Source: Acidimicrobiaceae bacterium
Lineage (GTDB): Bacteria; Actinomycetota; Acidimicrobiia; Acidimicrobiales; RAAP-2
Direction: 5' to 3'
DNA: 34,910 bases
NCBI GenBank assembly: GCA_027306585.1
Contig: DAHUZJ010000018.1
Coordinates: 1 to 34,910 of the forward strand
Shown: positions 18,555 to 26,147 of the stretch, one piece after another
Layout of the letters: each line of letters opens with the position of its first letter
Position numbering within the stretch: the stretch's first letter is position 1
Notes under the pieces: generated by a model
The model's input: the letters and a program-made list of their open reading frames with translations, nothing else
Databases searched by the model: none
Told to the model about the DNA's origin: nothing
Position numbers and translations under genes: made by a program

Positions 18555-19211
18555 ATGGGACTCCAGCAGTTCGAGGAGCGACTCGAGCGCATTGTGGAGG
18601 GAACGTTGGCCAAACCCTTCCGCAACAATCTCCAGCCGATCGAGATCGGCCGGCGGTTGACCCGCGAGATGGACCTGCATCGCCGCGTCGGCGTGCACGG
18701 CCTCATCGCGCCCAATGCCTTCACGGTCACCCTGTCGCCCGACGACGTGGAGCGCTTCGCCAACTTCATCGACGCCCTGTCCCGCGAGCTGGCCGACGCC
18801 GCCCGCGAGCACGCCCGGATCGAGGGCTACTCGTTCGTGGGGCCGGTCGACGTCCAGGTGTACGAGGGCTCTCGATTGCGCGCCGGGCGGTTCGCCGTCA
18901 CCGCCGAAGTGGTCGAAGGACCGGACGCCGGGGCCTTCGCCGAGGTGGTCCTCCCGGACGGCAACCGGGTCACGGTGGGGGAGGAGCCCCTGGTCATCGG
19001 GCGGCTGCCCGAGTGCGACGTCGTCCTCGGCGATCCCAACGTGAGCCGGCGCCACGCCGACGTCCGCCGCACCGAGGAGGGGTACTTCGTGACGGACCTC
19101 GGCTCGACCAACGGGACCCGTGTCAACGGCACCCCCGTCCGAGAGCAGCAGCTCGAGAGCGGGGACGAGATCACGGTCGGCTCGACGTCGCTGGTGTTCG
19201 AACTGTCGTGA
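18555..19211 (+). CDS. fhaA: FhaA-like protein (DUF3662 + FHA domain)
   Basis: A 218-aa phosphothreonine-binding adaptor. Residues 1-115 form the DUF3662 N-terminal domain (FEERLERIVEGTLAKPFRNNLQPIEIGRRL), and residues about 135-218 an FHA domain with VIGRLPECDVVL, NVSRRHADVRR and DLGSTNGTRVNG, including the Arg, Ser-Arg-x-His and Asn residues that bind phospho-Thr. In mycobacteria FhaA binds phosphorylated MviN and slows peptidoglycan synthesis. It is shorter than mycobacterial FhaA because the disordered middle is almost absent. It opens the fhaA-fhaB-pstP-pbpA-pknB cluster. Confidence 0.93.
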   Translation: MGLQQFEERLERIVEGTLAKPFRNNLQPIEIGRRLTREMDLHRRVGVHGLIAPNAFTVTLSPDDVERFANFIDALSRELADAAREHARIEGYSFVGPVDVQVYEGSRLRAGRFAVTAEVVEGPDAGAFAEVVLPDGNRVTVGEEPLVIGRLPECDVVLGDPNVSRRHADVRRTEEGYFVTDLGSTNGTRVNGTPVREQQLESGDEITVGSTSLVFELS

Positions 19212-19224
19212 CCCGGGGAACCGA

Positions 19225-19722
19225 ATGACCCTGCTCGGCCCGGCCACCAACTACGCAGCCGTCATCCGGCCCCTCCAGTGGCTGGCGGTCGCCCTCGTGT
19301 TCCTGTTCTTCCTGCGCGTCATCCGGGCAGTGTGGGTCGAGGTGCGCCCGGTGGGGGCCCGGCAGGCGGCGCAGGACGCCCGCGCCACCCGCGACGAGCA
19401 CCTGCCGGACGCGCCGAGGCAGCGCCGGCGACCATTGGGGTTGCAGGTGGTGGAGCCGGCGGACCGGGAAGGCCAGCGGTTCGCCCTCGACGAGGAGACG
19501 ACCGTCGGCCGCTCACCGGGGTGCGCCATCGCCACCTCCGACGACATGTACAGCTCGACCCTCCATGCCCGGCTGTTCCGGCACGGGGAGCAGCTGTGGG
19601 TCGAGGACCTCGGGTCCACGAACGGTACCTTCGTCAACTCGGAGCGGATCACCCGCCCGATCCGGCTCGGGAAGGGGGACCTCCTCCAGGTGGGAGGGAC
19701 GGTGTTCGAGGTCGTACGGTGA
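19225..19722 (+). CDS. fhaB: FhaB/FipA-like membrane FHA protein
   Basis: A 165-aa protein with an N-terminal membrane helix (LQWLAVALVFLFFLRVI) and a C-terminal FHA domain from about residue 78: TTVGRSPGCAIAT, SSTLHARLFR and EDLGSTNGTFVNS carry the phospho-Thr-binding residues. In mycobacteria FhaB (FipA) is a PknB-pathway partner that helps assemble the division machinery. It starts 13 bases after fhaA, and its TGA overlaps the pstP GTG. The ATG at 19225 is fixed by the fhaA stop and the expected N-terminal helix. Confidence 0.92.
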   Translation: MTLLGPATNYAAVIRPLQWLAVALVFLFFLRVIRAVWVEVRPVGARQAAQDARATRDEHLPDAPRQRRRPLGLQVVEPADREGQRFALDEETTVGRSPGCAIATSDDMYSSTLHARLFRHGEQLWVEDLGSTNGTFVNSERITRPIRLGKGDLLQVGGTVFEVVR

Positions 19723-21263
19723 CCGTCCTGCGCTCGGGGTCGGCCACCGACATGGGGCGGGTCCGCCAGTCCAACCAGGACGTGGCGCTCGAGGAGACAG
19801 ACCTCTTCGCAGTGGCCGACGGGATGGGCGGCCACGTCGGCGGCGAGGTGGCCGCCCGGGTGGCCGTCGACACGCTGCGGGAGTCCTTCCGGGGCGACCC
19901 GAGCGTCGAGGGGCTGCGACGAGCGGTGGCCCAGGCGAACGACGCGGTCTGGCGCCGCAGCCAGGACCAGACCGGGCTCCGGGGCATGGGCACGACCCTG
20001 ACGGCGACCGCTCTGGTGACCGAGCGCGAGGGCCGCAAGGTGATCGCGCTGGCCAACGTCGGCGACTCGAGGGCCTACGTGTTCACCCGTGGCCGGGTGA
20101 TCCAGGTGACCGCCGATCACAGCCTGGCCGAGGAGAAGGTGCGCCAGGGGGAGCTGACCGAGGCCGAAGCGGCGATCCATCCGCACCGCCACATCCTCAC
20201 CCGGGCCTTGGGCGTCGCGTCGGCGGTCGACGTGGACCTGTGGGAGCTGCACCTGCACGAGGGCGACCGCGTCCTCCTGTGCAGCGATGGGCTGACCAAC
20301 GAGGTCAACGACGAGCGGATCGCCGAGGCGCTCGGCTCGATCGCCGACCCGACCGAGGCGGCGCAGGCCCTCGTGGATGCAGCGGTCGAGCACGGCGGGA
20401 ACGACAACGTGACGGTCGTCGTGGTCGACGTCCTCTCGGCCGACGAGCGACTGGTGTCCTCGACGGGGACCCGCCGCTACCGGTCGGGACGGGTGCCGCG
20501 GGCCGACGGTTCGCCGTCGACGTCCGGCGTCGCGAGCGCCGCAGGTGCCGCGAGCGATGCGGGTGCCGGTGTGCCGGACGGGGCGGCCGGCGAGCGTCGA
20601 GGCGGCGCCGACGGGCGGACCGCCACCGCGACGACCGAGAGGCCACGCGGCACGACCGGCGCCGGCGCCGGACGGGCCGCCGACCCAGGCCTCGACCGCG
20701 ACGGGCCGCCGAGCGCAGCCCTTGCTGACGACCACCCCACCCCCGAGCCCTACCGGCCGGCGCTCGGCGAGGTGGCGCTGGCCCGCCAGCGCAGCGCCCA
20801 GCGCCGTCAGCGCCGCGCCCAGCGCCACGCCACGCGGTGGCTTACGGTGCGGTTCGTGCTCTTCCTCCTCCTTGTGGCCGCGGTGGTGGCCGCCGGCTTC
20901 GCGTTCTTGCGCTGGTACGGCTACGACACCTGGTACGTGACGCTCGACGGCGACCACCTGGCCATCTACCAGGGGCACCCGGGTGGCTTCCTGTGGTACC
21001 GCCCGAAGCTCGTGAAGGTGTCGTCGGTGACCACCGCGTCGATCCTGCCCACCCGCTTGCCCACACTGCGCCACGACCGGATCGAGCCGACCAAGGCCGA
21101 TGCCACGCGGTACGTGAACAACCTCTACCAGGAGTACGTCTCCACCCAGCAGCTGCGCAACGGCTCGGCGACCAGCCCCACGAGCACCACGCCGACCACG
21201 ACCCCCACGTCGACGCCGACGTCGTCGCCCACCTCCACGACCCTCCCGGTGGGAGGCAAGTAG
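19719..21263 (+). CDS. pstP: PP2C-family Ser/Thr protein phosphatase PstP
   Basis: A 514-aa membrane phosphatase that removes phosphates from PASTA-kinase targets. The PP2C domain spans residues about 1-235 with RQSNQD, FAVADGMGGHVGGE (metal-binding Asp), GMGTTLTATAL, LLCSDGLTNEV and GGNDNVTVVVVDV. An Ala/Arg-rich linker leads to one membrane helix (FVLFLLLVAAVVAAGFAFL, about 378-396). The external part has a small conserved WYVTLDGDHLAIYQG segment and a tail rich in Thr, Ser and Pro. The GTG overlaps the fhaB stop (GTGA), and the stop directly abuts the pbpA start. Confidence 0.95.
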   Translation: MTVLRSGSATDMGRVRQSNQDVALEETDLFAVADGMGGHVGGEVAARVAVDTLRESFRGDPSVEGLRRAVAQANDAVWRRSQDQTGLRGMGTTLTATALVTEREGRKVIALANVGDSRAYVFTRGRVIQVTADHSLAEEKVRQGELTEAEAAIHPHRHILTRALGVASAVDVDLWELHLHEGDRVLLCSDGLTNEVNDERIAEALGSIADPTEAAQALVDAAVEHGGNDNVTVVVVDVLSADERLVSSTGTRRYRSGRVPRADGSPSTSGVASAAGAASDAGAGVPDGAAGERRGGADGRTATATTERPRGTTGAGAGRAADPGLDRDGPPSAALADDHPTPEPYRPALGEVALARQRSAQRRQRRAQRHATRWLTVRFVLFLLLVAAVVAAGFAFLRWYGYDTWYVTLDGDHLAIYQGHPGGFLWYRPKLVKVSSVTTASILPTRLPTLRHDRIEPTKADATRYVNNLYQEYVSTQQLRNGSATSPTSTTPTTTPTSTPTSSPTSTTLPVGGK

Positions 21264-23105
21264 GTGGGGCGCCGCATCCGCTGGCTGGGGATGGTGCTGG
21301 TCGTGTGCTTCGCCGCCGTCATCGCCCAGCTCGTCAACATCCAGATGCGCCAGGCGTCGGCGCTCGACAAGTCGCCGACAAACCCCCGGAACGCCATCGC
21401 CCAGCTGGACAACTACCGCGGGACGATCCTCGCCGGTGACGGCACCACGGTGCTGGCACAGTCGCAGGCGGTCCCCAACGCCAAGCCGGGCGAGAAGAGG
21501 TACTACCGGACCTATCCGGGCGGATCGTTGTACTCGGGGATCGTCGGCTACGACTCGCCCTACTACGGCACCTCCGCGGTCGAGAACGTCTACAACACAT
21601 ACCTCTCGCTCCACTCCCAGCCGGCCAAGACGCTCGGGCAGCTGCTGTCGCCGCCCCCGCCGACCACCGACAACGTCACCCTCACCATCCAGCCGACACT
21701 GCAGCAGACGGCGGCCGCCGCCCTCCAGCAGACAGTCCGCAGTGGCAACCACGACGGCGCCATCGTGGTGATGAACCCGAAGACAGGCGCGATCCTGGCG
21801 ATGTACTCGAACCCGAGCTTCGACCCGAACGCCATCTCGGTCCCCACAGTGGCGGCCGACCAGGCGGCGTACAAGGCCGACACGACGCCCGACGCCGAGG
21901 GGTTCCAGCCCATCGAGCCGATGGCCACCTTCGACCCCTTCCCGCCCGGGTCGACCTACAAGATCGTCACCACGTCGGCCGTCTACAACCTGAAGCCCAC
22001 ACTGGCCGGGTTCACCTGGGGCCCGGGCAAGTGCACCAAGCCCGGGACAATCCCCGGGACCACGCACGTGATCTGCAACGACTCCACATCGTCGGCCGGG
22101 GCGTCGCTGTGCGGGGGCAACATCACGCAGATGCTGCCCGCGTCCTGCGACCCCGGGTACGTCATGCTGGGGCTCAAGGTGGGCGCCACAGCGATGTACC
22201 AGCAGTCGAAGGCCTTCGGCGTCGACTCGGTGCCGCCGGTCGACCTCACAACACGGTTCGTCTCGAAGTCCCACTTCCCGACAGCGGCCCAGTTCACGAC
22301 AGCCCCCACACACGTGGGCCGGCCCGGCCTGGCCCTCGTCTCCTTCGGGCAGGGCACAGTGGCCCTCACCGCCCTGCAGAACGCCATGAACGCCGCCACC
22401 GTGGCCAACACAGGGGCGCAGATGACGCCGCACGTCATGTCCCAGATCCGCAGTTCGCAAGGTTCGTTGGTGAAGAAGTACAAGCCGACGGTCCACAAGC
22501 AGGTCATGAGCGCGGCCGCCGCCCAGCAGGTGAAGCGGCTCATGGGCTACGTGGTCACCACACCAGCGGGGACCGGCTACGGCGTGGGCTTCCCCCGGAC
22601 AGAGCAGGTGGGCGTGAAGACCGGCACCGCCCAGATCACAACAAGCACAAAGCTCATCGACGACTGGATGATCGGCATCGCCCCGATCACCGACCCCACG
22701 GTGGCCGTGGCCGTGGTCGTGCCCCGGCAGCCGTTCAACACCTACGGCGCCACAACCGCCGGCCCGATCATGAAGCGCATGATCGCCGCCACCTTGGCGG
22801 AGGAGAAGGCCCACGGCCTCGTGCCGAGCACCTCGACCACCCAGGCGCCGCCGCCCACCGCGCCCCTCACCACGACCACGAGCAGCACCACCACGACCAC
22901 CACCGCGCCGCCGGCGACCACCACGACCACCACCGCGCCGCCGGCGACCACCACGACGACGACCGCGCCGCCGGCGACCACCACGACCACCCCGGCGACG
23001 ACCACCTCCGCCGCGGGCGCCACGACGGCGGCCGTCGGACCGGCCAGGACCACACCGCCGCCAGGGGCGGCCCGCCCTCCCAGCCGGTCGGGCGCTTCAC
23101 CGTGA
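21264..23105 (+). CDS. pbpA: Class B penicillin-binding protein (PbpA-like transpeptidase)
   Basis: A 613-aa single-pass transpeptidase that cross-links peptidoglycan. A signal-anchor helix (MVLVVCFAAVIAQLVNIQM) leads into the N-terminal domain. The transpeptidase motifs are S230-T-Y-K (acylated Ser), S294-C-D (usually S-x-N) and K452-T-G. The protein ends in a mucin-like Thr/Pro tail from about residue 525. The GTG follows GGGAGG and directly abuts the pstP stop. The adjacent rodA gene seen in mycobacteria is absent. About 23 of 62 Thr codons before the tail are ACA, while other A-ending codons are nearly absent. Confidence 0.93.
   Translation: MGRRIRWLGMVLVVCFAAVIAQLVNIQMRQASALDKSPTNPRNAIAQLDNYRGTILAGDGTTVLAQSQAVPNAKPGEKRYYRTYPGGSLYSGIVGYDSPYYGTSAVENVYNTYLSLHSQPAKTLGQLLSPPPPTTDNVTLTIQPTLQQTAAAALQQTVRSGNHDGAIVVMNPKTGAILAMYSNPSFDPNAISVPTVAADQAAYKADTTPDAEGFQPIEPMATFDPFPPGSTYKIVTTSAVYNLKPTLAGFTWGPGKCTKPGTIPGTTHVICNDSTSSAGASLCGGNITQMLPASCDPGYVMLGLKVGATAMYQQSKAFGVDSVPPVDLTTRFVSKSHFPTAAQFTTAPTHVGRPGLALVSFGQGTVALTALQNAMNAATVANTGAQMTPHVMSQIRSSQGSLVKKYKPTVHKQVMSAAAAQQVKRLMGYVVTTPAGTGYGVGFPRTEQVGVKTGTAQITTSTKLIDDWMIGIAPITDPTVAVAVVVPRQPFNTYGATTAGPIMKRMIAATLAEEKAHGLVPSTSTTQAPPPTAPLTTTTSSTTTTTTAPPATTTTTTAPPATTTTTTAPPATTTTTPATTTSAAGATTAAVGPARTTPPPGAARPPSRSGASP
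22891..22980 (+). repeat. 30-bp tandem repeat in the pbpA tail
   Basis: Three 30-base units begin at 22891, 22921 and 22951 (CCACGACCACCACCGCGCCG and onward, the third with a few changes). Each encodes a Thr-run plus Ala-Pro-Pro-Ala, giving the mucin-like PbpA tail. Confidence 0.9.
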
Positions 23106-23139
23106 CGGTCCTGCGACGAGCGCCCGCGAGCTGCGGGCC

Positions 23140-23145
23140 TAGGCT
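23140..23145 (+). promoter_or_regulatory. Leaderless-type -10 box before pknB
   Basis: TAGGCT ends nine bases before the pknB ATG, with no ribosome binding site in between. It suggests pknB has its own leaderless promoter despite lying 49 bases after pbpA. Confidence 0.5.
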
Positions 23146-23154
23146 CTGACGCCG

Positions 23155-25119
23155 ATGCAGCCGGTCAACACCCCGCGGGTCTTCTCGGAGCGCTACGAGC
23201 TGACGCACCAGGTCGCGCGCGGCGGCATGGCCCAGGTGTACCGCGCCCGGGACCGCCTGCTGGACCGGCCCGTGGCGCTCAAGGTGCTGTTCCCCGAGCT
23301 GTCGGTCGACCGGGCCTTCGTGGAGCGCTTTCGCCGGGAGGCCATGGCGGCGGCCAACCTCTCGCACCCCAACATCGTTCCCGTCTTCGACTGGGGTGAA
23401 GACACCGGCACGTACTTCATCGTCATGGAGTTCGTGGACGGCAGCCCGCTGTCGGCCGTGCTCCGCAACTCGGGGCCGCTGCCCCCCACGCGCGTGGCAG
23501 AGATCGCCACGGGGGTCGCCGACGCGCTCTCCTACGCCCACCGCCACGGGGTGGTGCACCGGGACGTCAAGCCGGGCAACGTGCTGATCACCGACGACGG
23601 CCAGGTGAAGGTGACCGACTTCGGCATCGCCCGAGCCATCAACACCGAGGACTCCCTGACCCAGACCGGGGCCGTCATGGGCACGGCCACCTACTTCTCG
23701 CCCGAGCAGGCCGAGGGGATCGGGGTCGACGCCCGCAGCGACATCTACTCGCTCGGCGTGGTCATGTTCGAGATGGTGGCCGGCCGTCCCCCGTTCCTCG
23801 GCGAGACGCCGGTGTCCATCGCCTCCAAGCACGTCCGGGACCGCCCGCCGCTCCTGCGGGACCTCAACCCCGCCGTGCCCCCGGCCCTCGAGGCGGTCAT
23901 CGCCAAGGCCATGGCGAAGTCGGCCGACCTCCGCTACCAGACGGCGGCCGACCTCAAGGCCGACCTGGTGCTCTTCCTCCAGGGCCGCCCGGTGACGGCC
24001 GGTGACGCCCTGGCCACGGCGGCGATGGCCGGGGCGGCGACCGGGGTCATGGGGGCGGTCGACGCCACGCAGGCGGTCTACCCGGGAGACGGGGCCATGG
24101 CCCGGGCGGCCGAGGCCCGGGCGGCCGAGGCGGCGGCCCGTCGGGCGAGGACGCGGCGGCTGTGGCTCCTGCTCGGCCTGCTGTTCGTCGTCCTCCTCGT
24201 CGTCCTCGCCATCCTGGGCAAGCAGCTCGGCTGGTACGGGAGCAGCAGCCTGCCCATGCCCGACGTCGTGGGCAAGACACAGGCGGCCGCCGTCCAGACG
24301 CTCAAGAGCGACGGCCTCACAGTCGCCGGGACCAGCGCCAAGCAGTCGACAAAGCCTTCCGGTGTCGTCCTCGCCACCAGTCCGGGTGCGGGGACCACCG
24401 TGACAAAGGGCGACAAGGTCACCTTGACCGTGAGCTCGGGGCCAAAGAAGGTGGCCGTCGCCACAGTCAAGGGCAGGCAGGTGGTCGCAGCCGAGAAGAG
24501 CCTCCAGCGTCAGACACTGCGCTATCGGGTCAACACAGTGTCCTCGACAAAGCCCAACGGCGAGGTGCTCGGCCAGTCGCCCGCCGGCGGGACGACGGTC
24601 AAGGTCGGGACCACGATCACCCTCACAGTGTCCGCTCAGAGCACGGTCACGGTGCCCACAGTGGTGGGGAAGCCCCCGAGCCAGGCCGGCGCGGAGCTGG
24701 GCGGTGCCGGCCTCACAGTGGGCAAGACGACCACCGCATGCTCCAACACCGTCGGCTCGGGCCTGGTGTCGGCGACGACACCTCCCGCCAGCAAGCAGGT
24801 GGCGCCCAAGACCCTCATCGACCTGACCGTCTCGTCCGGGCCGTGCACCACGCCGGTGCCCAACGTCGTCGGCCAGACGCAGAGCGCCGCCCAGTCGACA
24901 CTGGGCAGCCACGGGTTCACCAACGTGACCGCCGCGACGACCGCCTCCTGCGACCCGGCGACAAACGGCAAGGTGGTCTCCCAGTCGCCGACGGGAGGCA
25001 CCTCGGTGCCGGCCACCAACGGCGTGACCATCACCGTGTGCACCGCGACGGCGACGTCGTCGACCACGACCACCACCACGACCACGACCACGACCACGCC
25101 CGTCACGTCCCACACGTAG
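23155..25119 (+). CDS. pknB: PASTA-domain Ser/Thr protein kinase PknB
   Basis: A 654-aa transmembrane kinase that controls growth and cell-wall synthesis. The kinase domain (about 1-275) has VARGGMAQVYRA (Gly loop), Lys43 (VALKVL), the catalytic HRDVKPGN (Asp137), DFG (Asp155) and an activation loop with TQTGAVMGTATYFSPEQA, very like mycobacterial PknB. One membrane helix follows (LWLLLGLLFVVLLVVLAIL, about 335-353). Outside are four PASTA repeats, each opening like VPDVVGKT and closing like ITLTVSSGP; two later repeats contain Cys pairs. The tail is a Thr run. The kinase region uses no ACA for Thr (about 20 codons), whereas the PASTA region uses it for about 14 of 49. Confidence 0.96.
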   Translation: MQPVNTPRVFSERYELTHQVARGGMAQVYRARDRLLDRPVALKVLFPELSVDRAFVERFRREAMAAANLSHPNIVPVFDWGEDTGTYFIVMEFVDGSPLSAVLRNSGPLPPTRVAEIATGVADALSYAHRHGVVHRDVKPGNVLITDDGQVKVTDFGIARAINTEDSLTQTGAVMGTATYFSPEQAEGIGVDARSDIYSLGVVMFEMVAGRPPFLGETPVSIASKHVRDRPPLLRDLNPAVPPALEAVIAKAMAKSADLRYQTAADLKADLVLFLQGRPVTAGDALATAAMAGAATGVMGAVDATQAVYPGDGAMARAAEARAAEAAARRARTRRLWLLLGLLFVVLLVVLAILGKQLGWYGSSSLPMPDVVGKTQAAAVQTLKSDGLTVAGTSAKQSTKPSGVVLATSPGAGTTVTKGDKVTLTVSSGPKKVAVATVKGRQVVAAEKSLQRQTLRYRVNTVSSTKPNGEVLGQSPAGGTTVKVGTTITLTVSAQSTVTVPTVVGKPPSQAGAELGGAGLTVGKTTTACSNTVGSGLVSATTPPASKQVAPKTLIDLTVSSGPCTTPVPNVVGQTQSAAQSTLGSHGFTNVTAATTASCDPATNGKVVSQSPTGGTSVPATNGVTITVCTATATSSTTTTTTTTTTTTPVTSHT

Positions 25120-25124
25120 TCGAC

Positions 25125-25146
25125 GGGGGCGCCGCCGGGCGCCCCC
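25125..25146. terminator. Hairpin between convergent pknB and trpG
   Basis: Perfect 9-base inverted repeat GGGGGCGCC / GGCGCCCCC with a four-base loop, starting six bases after the pknB stop and 28 bases beyond the end of trpG. No T-run. It probably terminates both convergent genes. Confidence 0.65.
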
Positions 25147-25174
25147 GGGCCGGTGCCGCCGGCCGGCGCTGCCC

Positions 25175-25768
25175 TCAGCGCGGCGTCGCCGCGCCCAGTC
25201 CTGCCAGGAAGTTGCCGAGGAGCGTCGGTCCCGACGGGGTCAGGATCGACTCGGGGTGGAACTGGACGCCCTCCACCGCCAGGGTGCGGTGGCGCAGGCC
25301 CATCACCACCCCGTCGGCCGTCGTCGCCGTCACCTCGAGCTCGGGAGGGACGCTGCCCGGTGTGACCACCAAGGAGTGGTAGCGGGTGGCGACGAAGGGG
25401 TTCGGCAGGCCGGCGAAGACGCCAGCCCCCGTGTGGTGGACCTCCGAGGTCTTGCCGTGCATCAGCGCGGGAGCCTGCACCACGGCCGCGCCGAAGGCCT
25501 GCCCGATCGCCTGGTGCCCGAGGCAGACGCCCAGGATCGGGACCTCGCCGGCGAGCTCCCGCACCACTGCCAGCGTGACGCCGGCCTCCTCGGGCCGGCC
25601 CGGGCCGGGCGACAGGAGCACGGCGTCGGGGGCGGCGCGGCGGATGCTGGGGACGTCGACGGTGTCGTTGCGGTGGACGACCGGGTCGGCGCCGAGCTCG
25701 CCCAGCTCCTGGACGAGGTTGTACACGAAGGAGTCGTAATTGTCGACGACGAGGACCCGGGCCGCCAT
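25175..25768 (-). CDS. trpG: Glutamine amidotransferase, anthranilate/aminodeoxychorismate synthase component II
   Basis: A 197-aa class I glutamine amidotransferase that supplies ammonia to anthranilate synthase (Trp) or aminodeoxychorismate synthase (folate). The triad is intact: Cys82 in GVCLGHQAIGQAFG, and His171/Glu173 in GVQFHPESI. The N-terminus (VLVVDNYDSFVYNLVQ) and LLSPGPGRP are TrpG/PabA signatures. No trpE or pabB neighbour is present, so it may serve both pathways, and trpG versus pabA cannot be decided from sequence alone. The position opposite pknB and beside crgA matches mycobacteria. A TACGAT box lies six bases before the ATG. Confidence 0.93.
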   Translation of the reverse strand: MAARVLVVDNYDSFVYNLVQELGELGADPVVHRNDTVDVPSIRRAAPDAVLLSPGPGRPEEAGVTLAVVRELAGEVPILGVCLGHQAIGQAFGAAVVQAPALMHGKTSEVHHTGAGVFAGLPNPFVATRYHSLVVTPGSVPPELEVTATTADGVVMGLRHRTLAVEGVQFHPESILTPSGPTLLGNFLAGLGAATPR

Positions 25769-25774
25769 CGCCGG

Positions 25775-25780
25775 ATCGTA
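25775..25780 (-). promoter_or_regulatory. Leaderless-type -10 box before trpG
   Basis: TACGAT on the minus strand ends six bases before the trpG ATG at 25768. It shares a 55-base divergent gap with the crgA promoter, so the two upstream elements must overlap. Confidence 0.55.
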
Positions 25781-25809
25781 CCCGAGGGGGTCGAGGCCAT
25801 CCGGCGGTC

Positions 25810-25815
25810 TATCCT
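25810..25815 (+). promoter_or_regulatory. Leaderless-type -10 box before crgA
   Basis: TATCCT ends eight bases before the crgA ATG at 25824, with no ribosome binding site in between. Confidence 0.5.
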
Positions 25816-25823
25816 CGTGGGCC

Positions 25824-26147
25824 ATGGCGAAGGGCAGCAGCGGGCCCGGCCGGGTCCAGCGCAAGGGCACGTCGGCCAGCGGCCGGACGACGGTGAAGTC
25901 CACGTCGCGCGTCGGCCGCTACACCGCGCCGGAGGAGAGCGGGCGCTACACGCCGCCGGTCCCGCGGGGGGTCCGCCGGAGCCCGCGCTGGTATGGGCCG
26001 CTGGTGTTGTTGCTCATGGTCGTCGGTGTGCTGGCCATCATCCTCAACTACATGACGGTGCTGCCCGGCTCGGTGTCCGCCTGGTACCTCGTGGGCGGGC
26101 TGGTCGTCCTGTTCCTGGGCTTCCTCATGGCGACCCGGTACCGGTGA
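25824..26147 (+). CDS. crgA: Cell division protein CrgA
   Basis: A 107-aa CrgA family membrane protein. In Streptomyces and mycobacteria CrgA localises to septa, interacts with FtsZ, FtsQ, FtsI and CwsA, and helps set division timing. The basic N-terminus (about 1-55) is cytoplasmic. Two membrane helices follow (LVLLLMVVGVLAIILNYM and WYLVGGLVVLFLGFLMAT), with the conserved SPRWYGPLVLLLM and LPGSVSAWYLV segments and the typical basic end. The neighbours trpG and pknB are those of mycobacterial crgA. Its stop overlaps the GTG of the next gene (GTGA). Confidence 0.93.
   Translation: MAKGSSGPGRVQRKGTSASGRTTVKSTSRVGRYTAPEESGRYTPPVPRGVRRSPRWYGPLVLLLMVVGVLAIILNYMTVLPGSVSAWYLVGGLVVLFLGFLMATRYR

Noticed and set aside
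19251-22814. Minus-strand open frame of 1187 codons
   Set aside because: It covers fhaB, pstP and pbpA on the other strand and is low-complexity; those three genes carry clear conserved motifs.
22891-22980. CRISPR-like array of 30-base repeats
   Set aside because: The units are contiguous with no spacers and encode the Thr/Pro tail of PbpA in frame.
25057-25101. ACC/ACG run as a microsatellite or regulatory repeat
   Set aside because: It is the in-frame poly-Thr tail of PknB and needs no other explanation.
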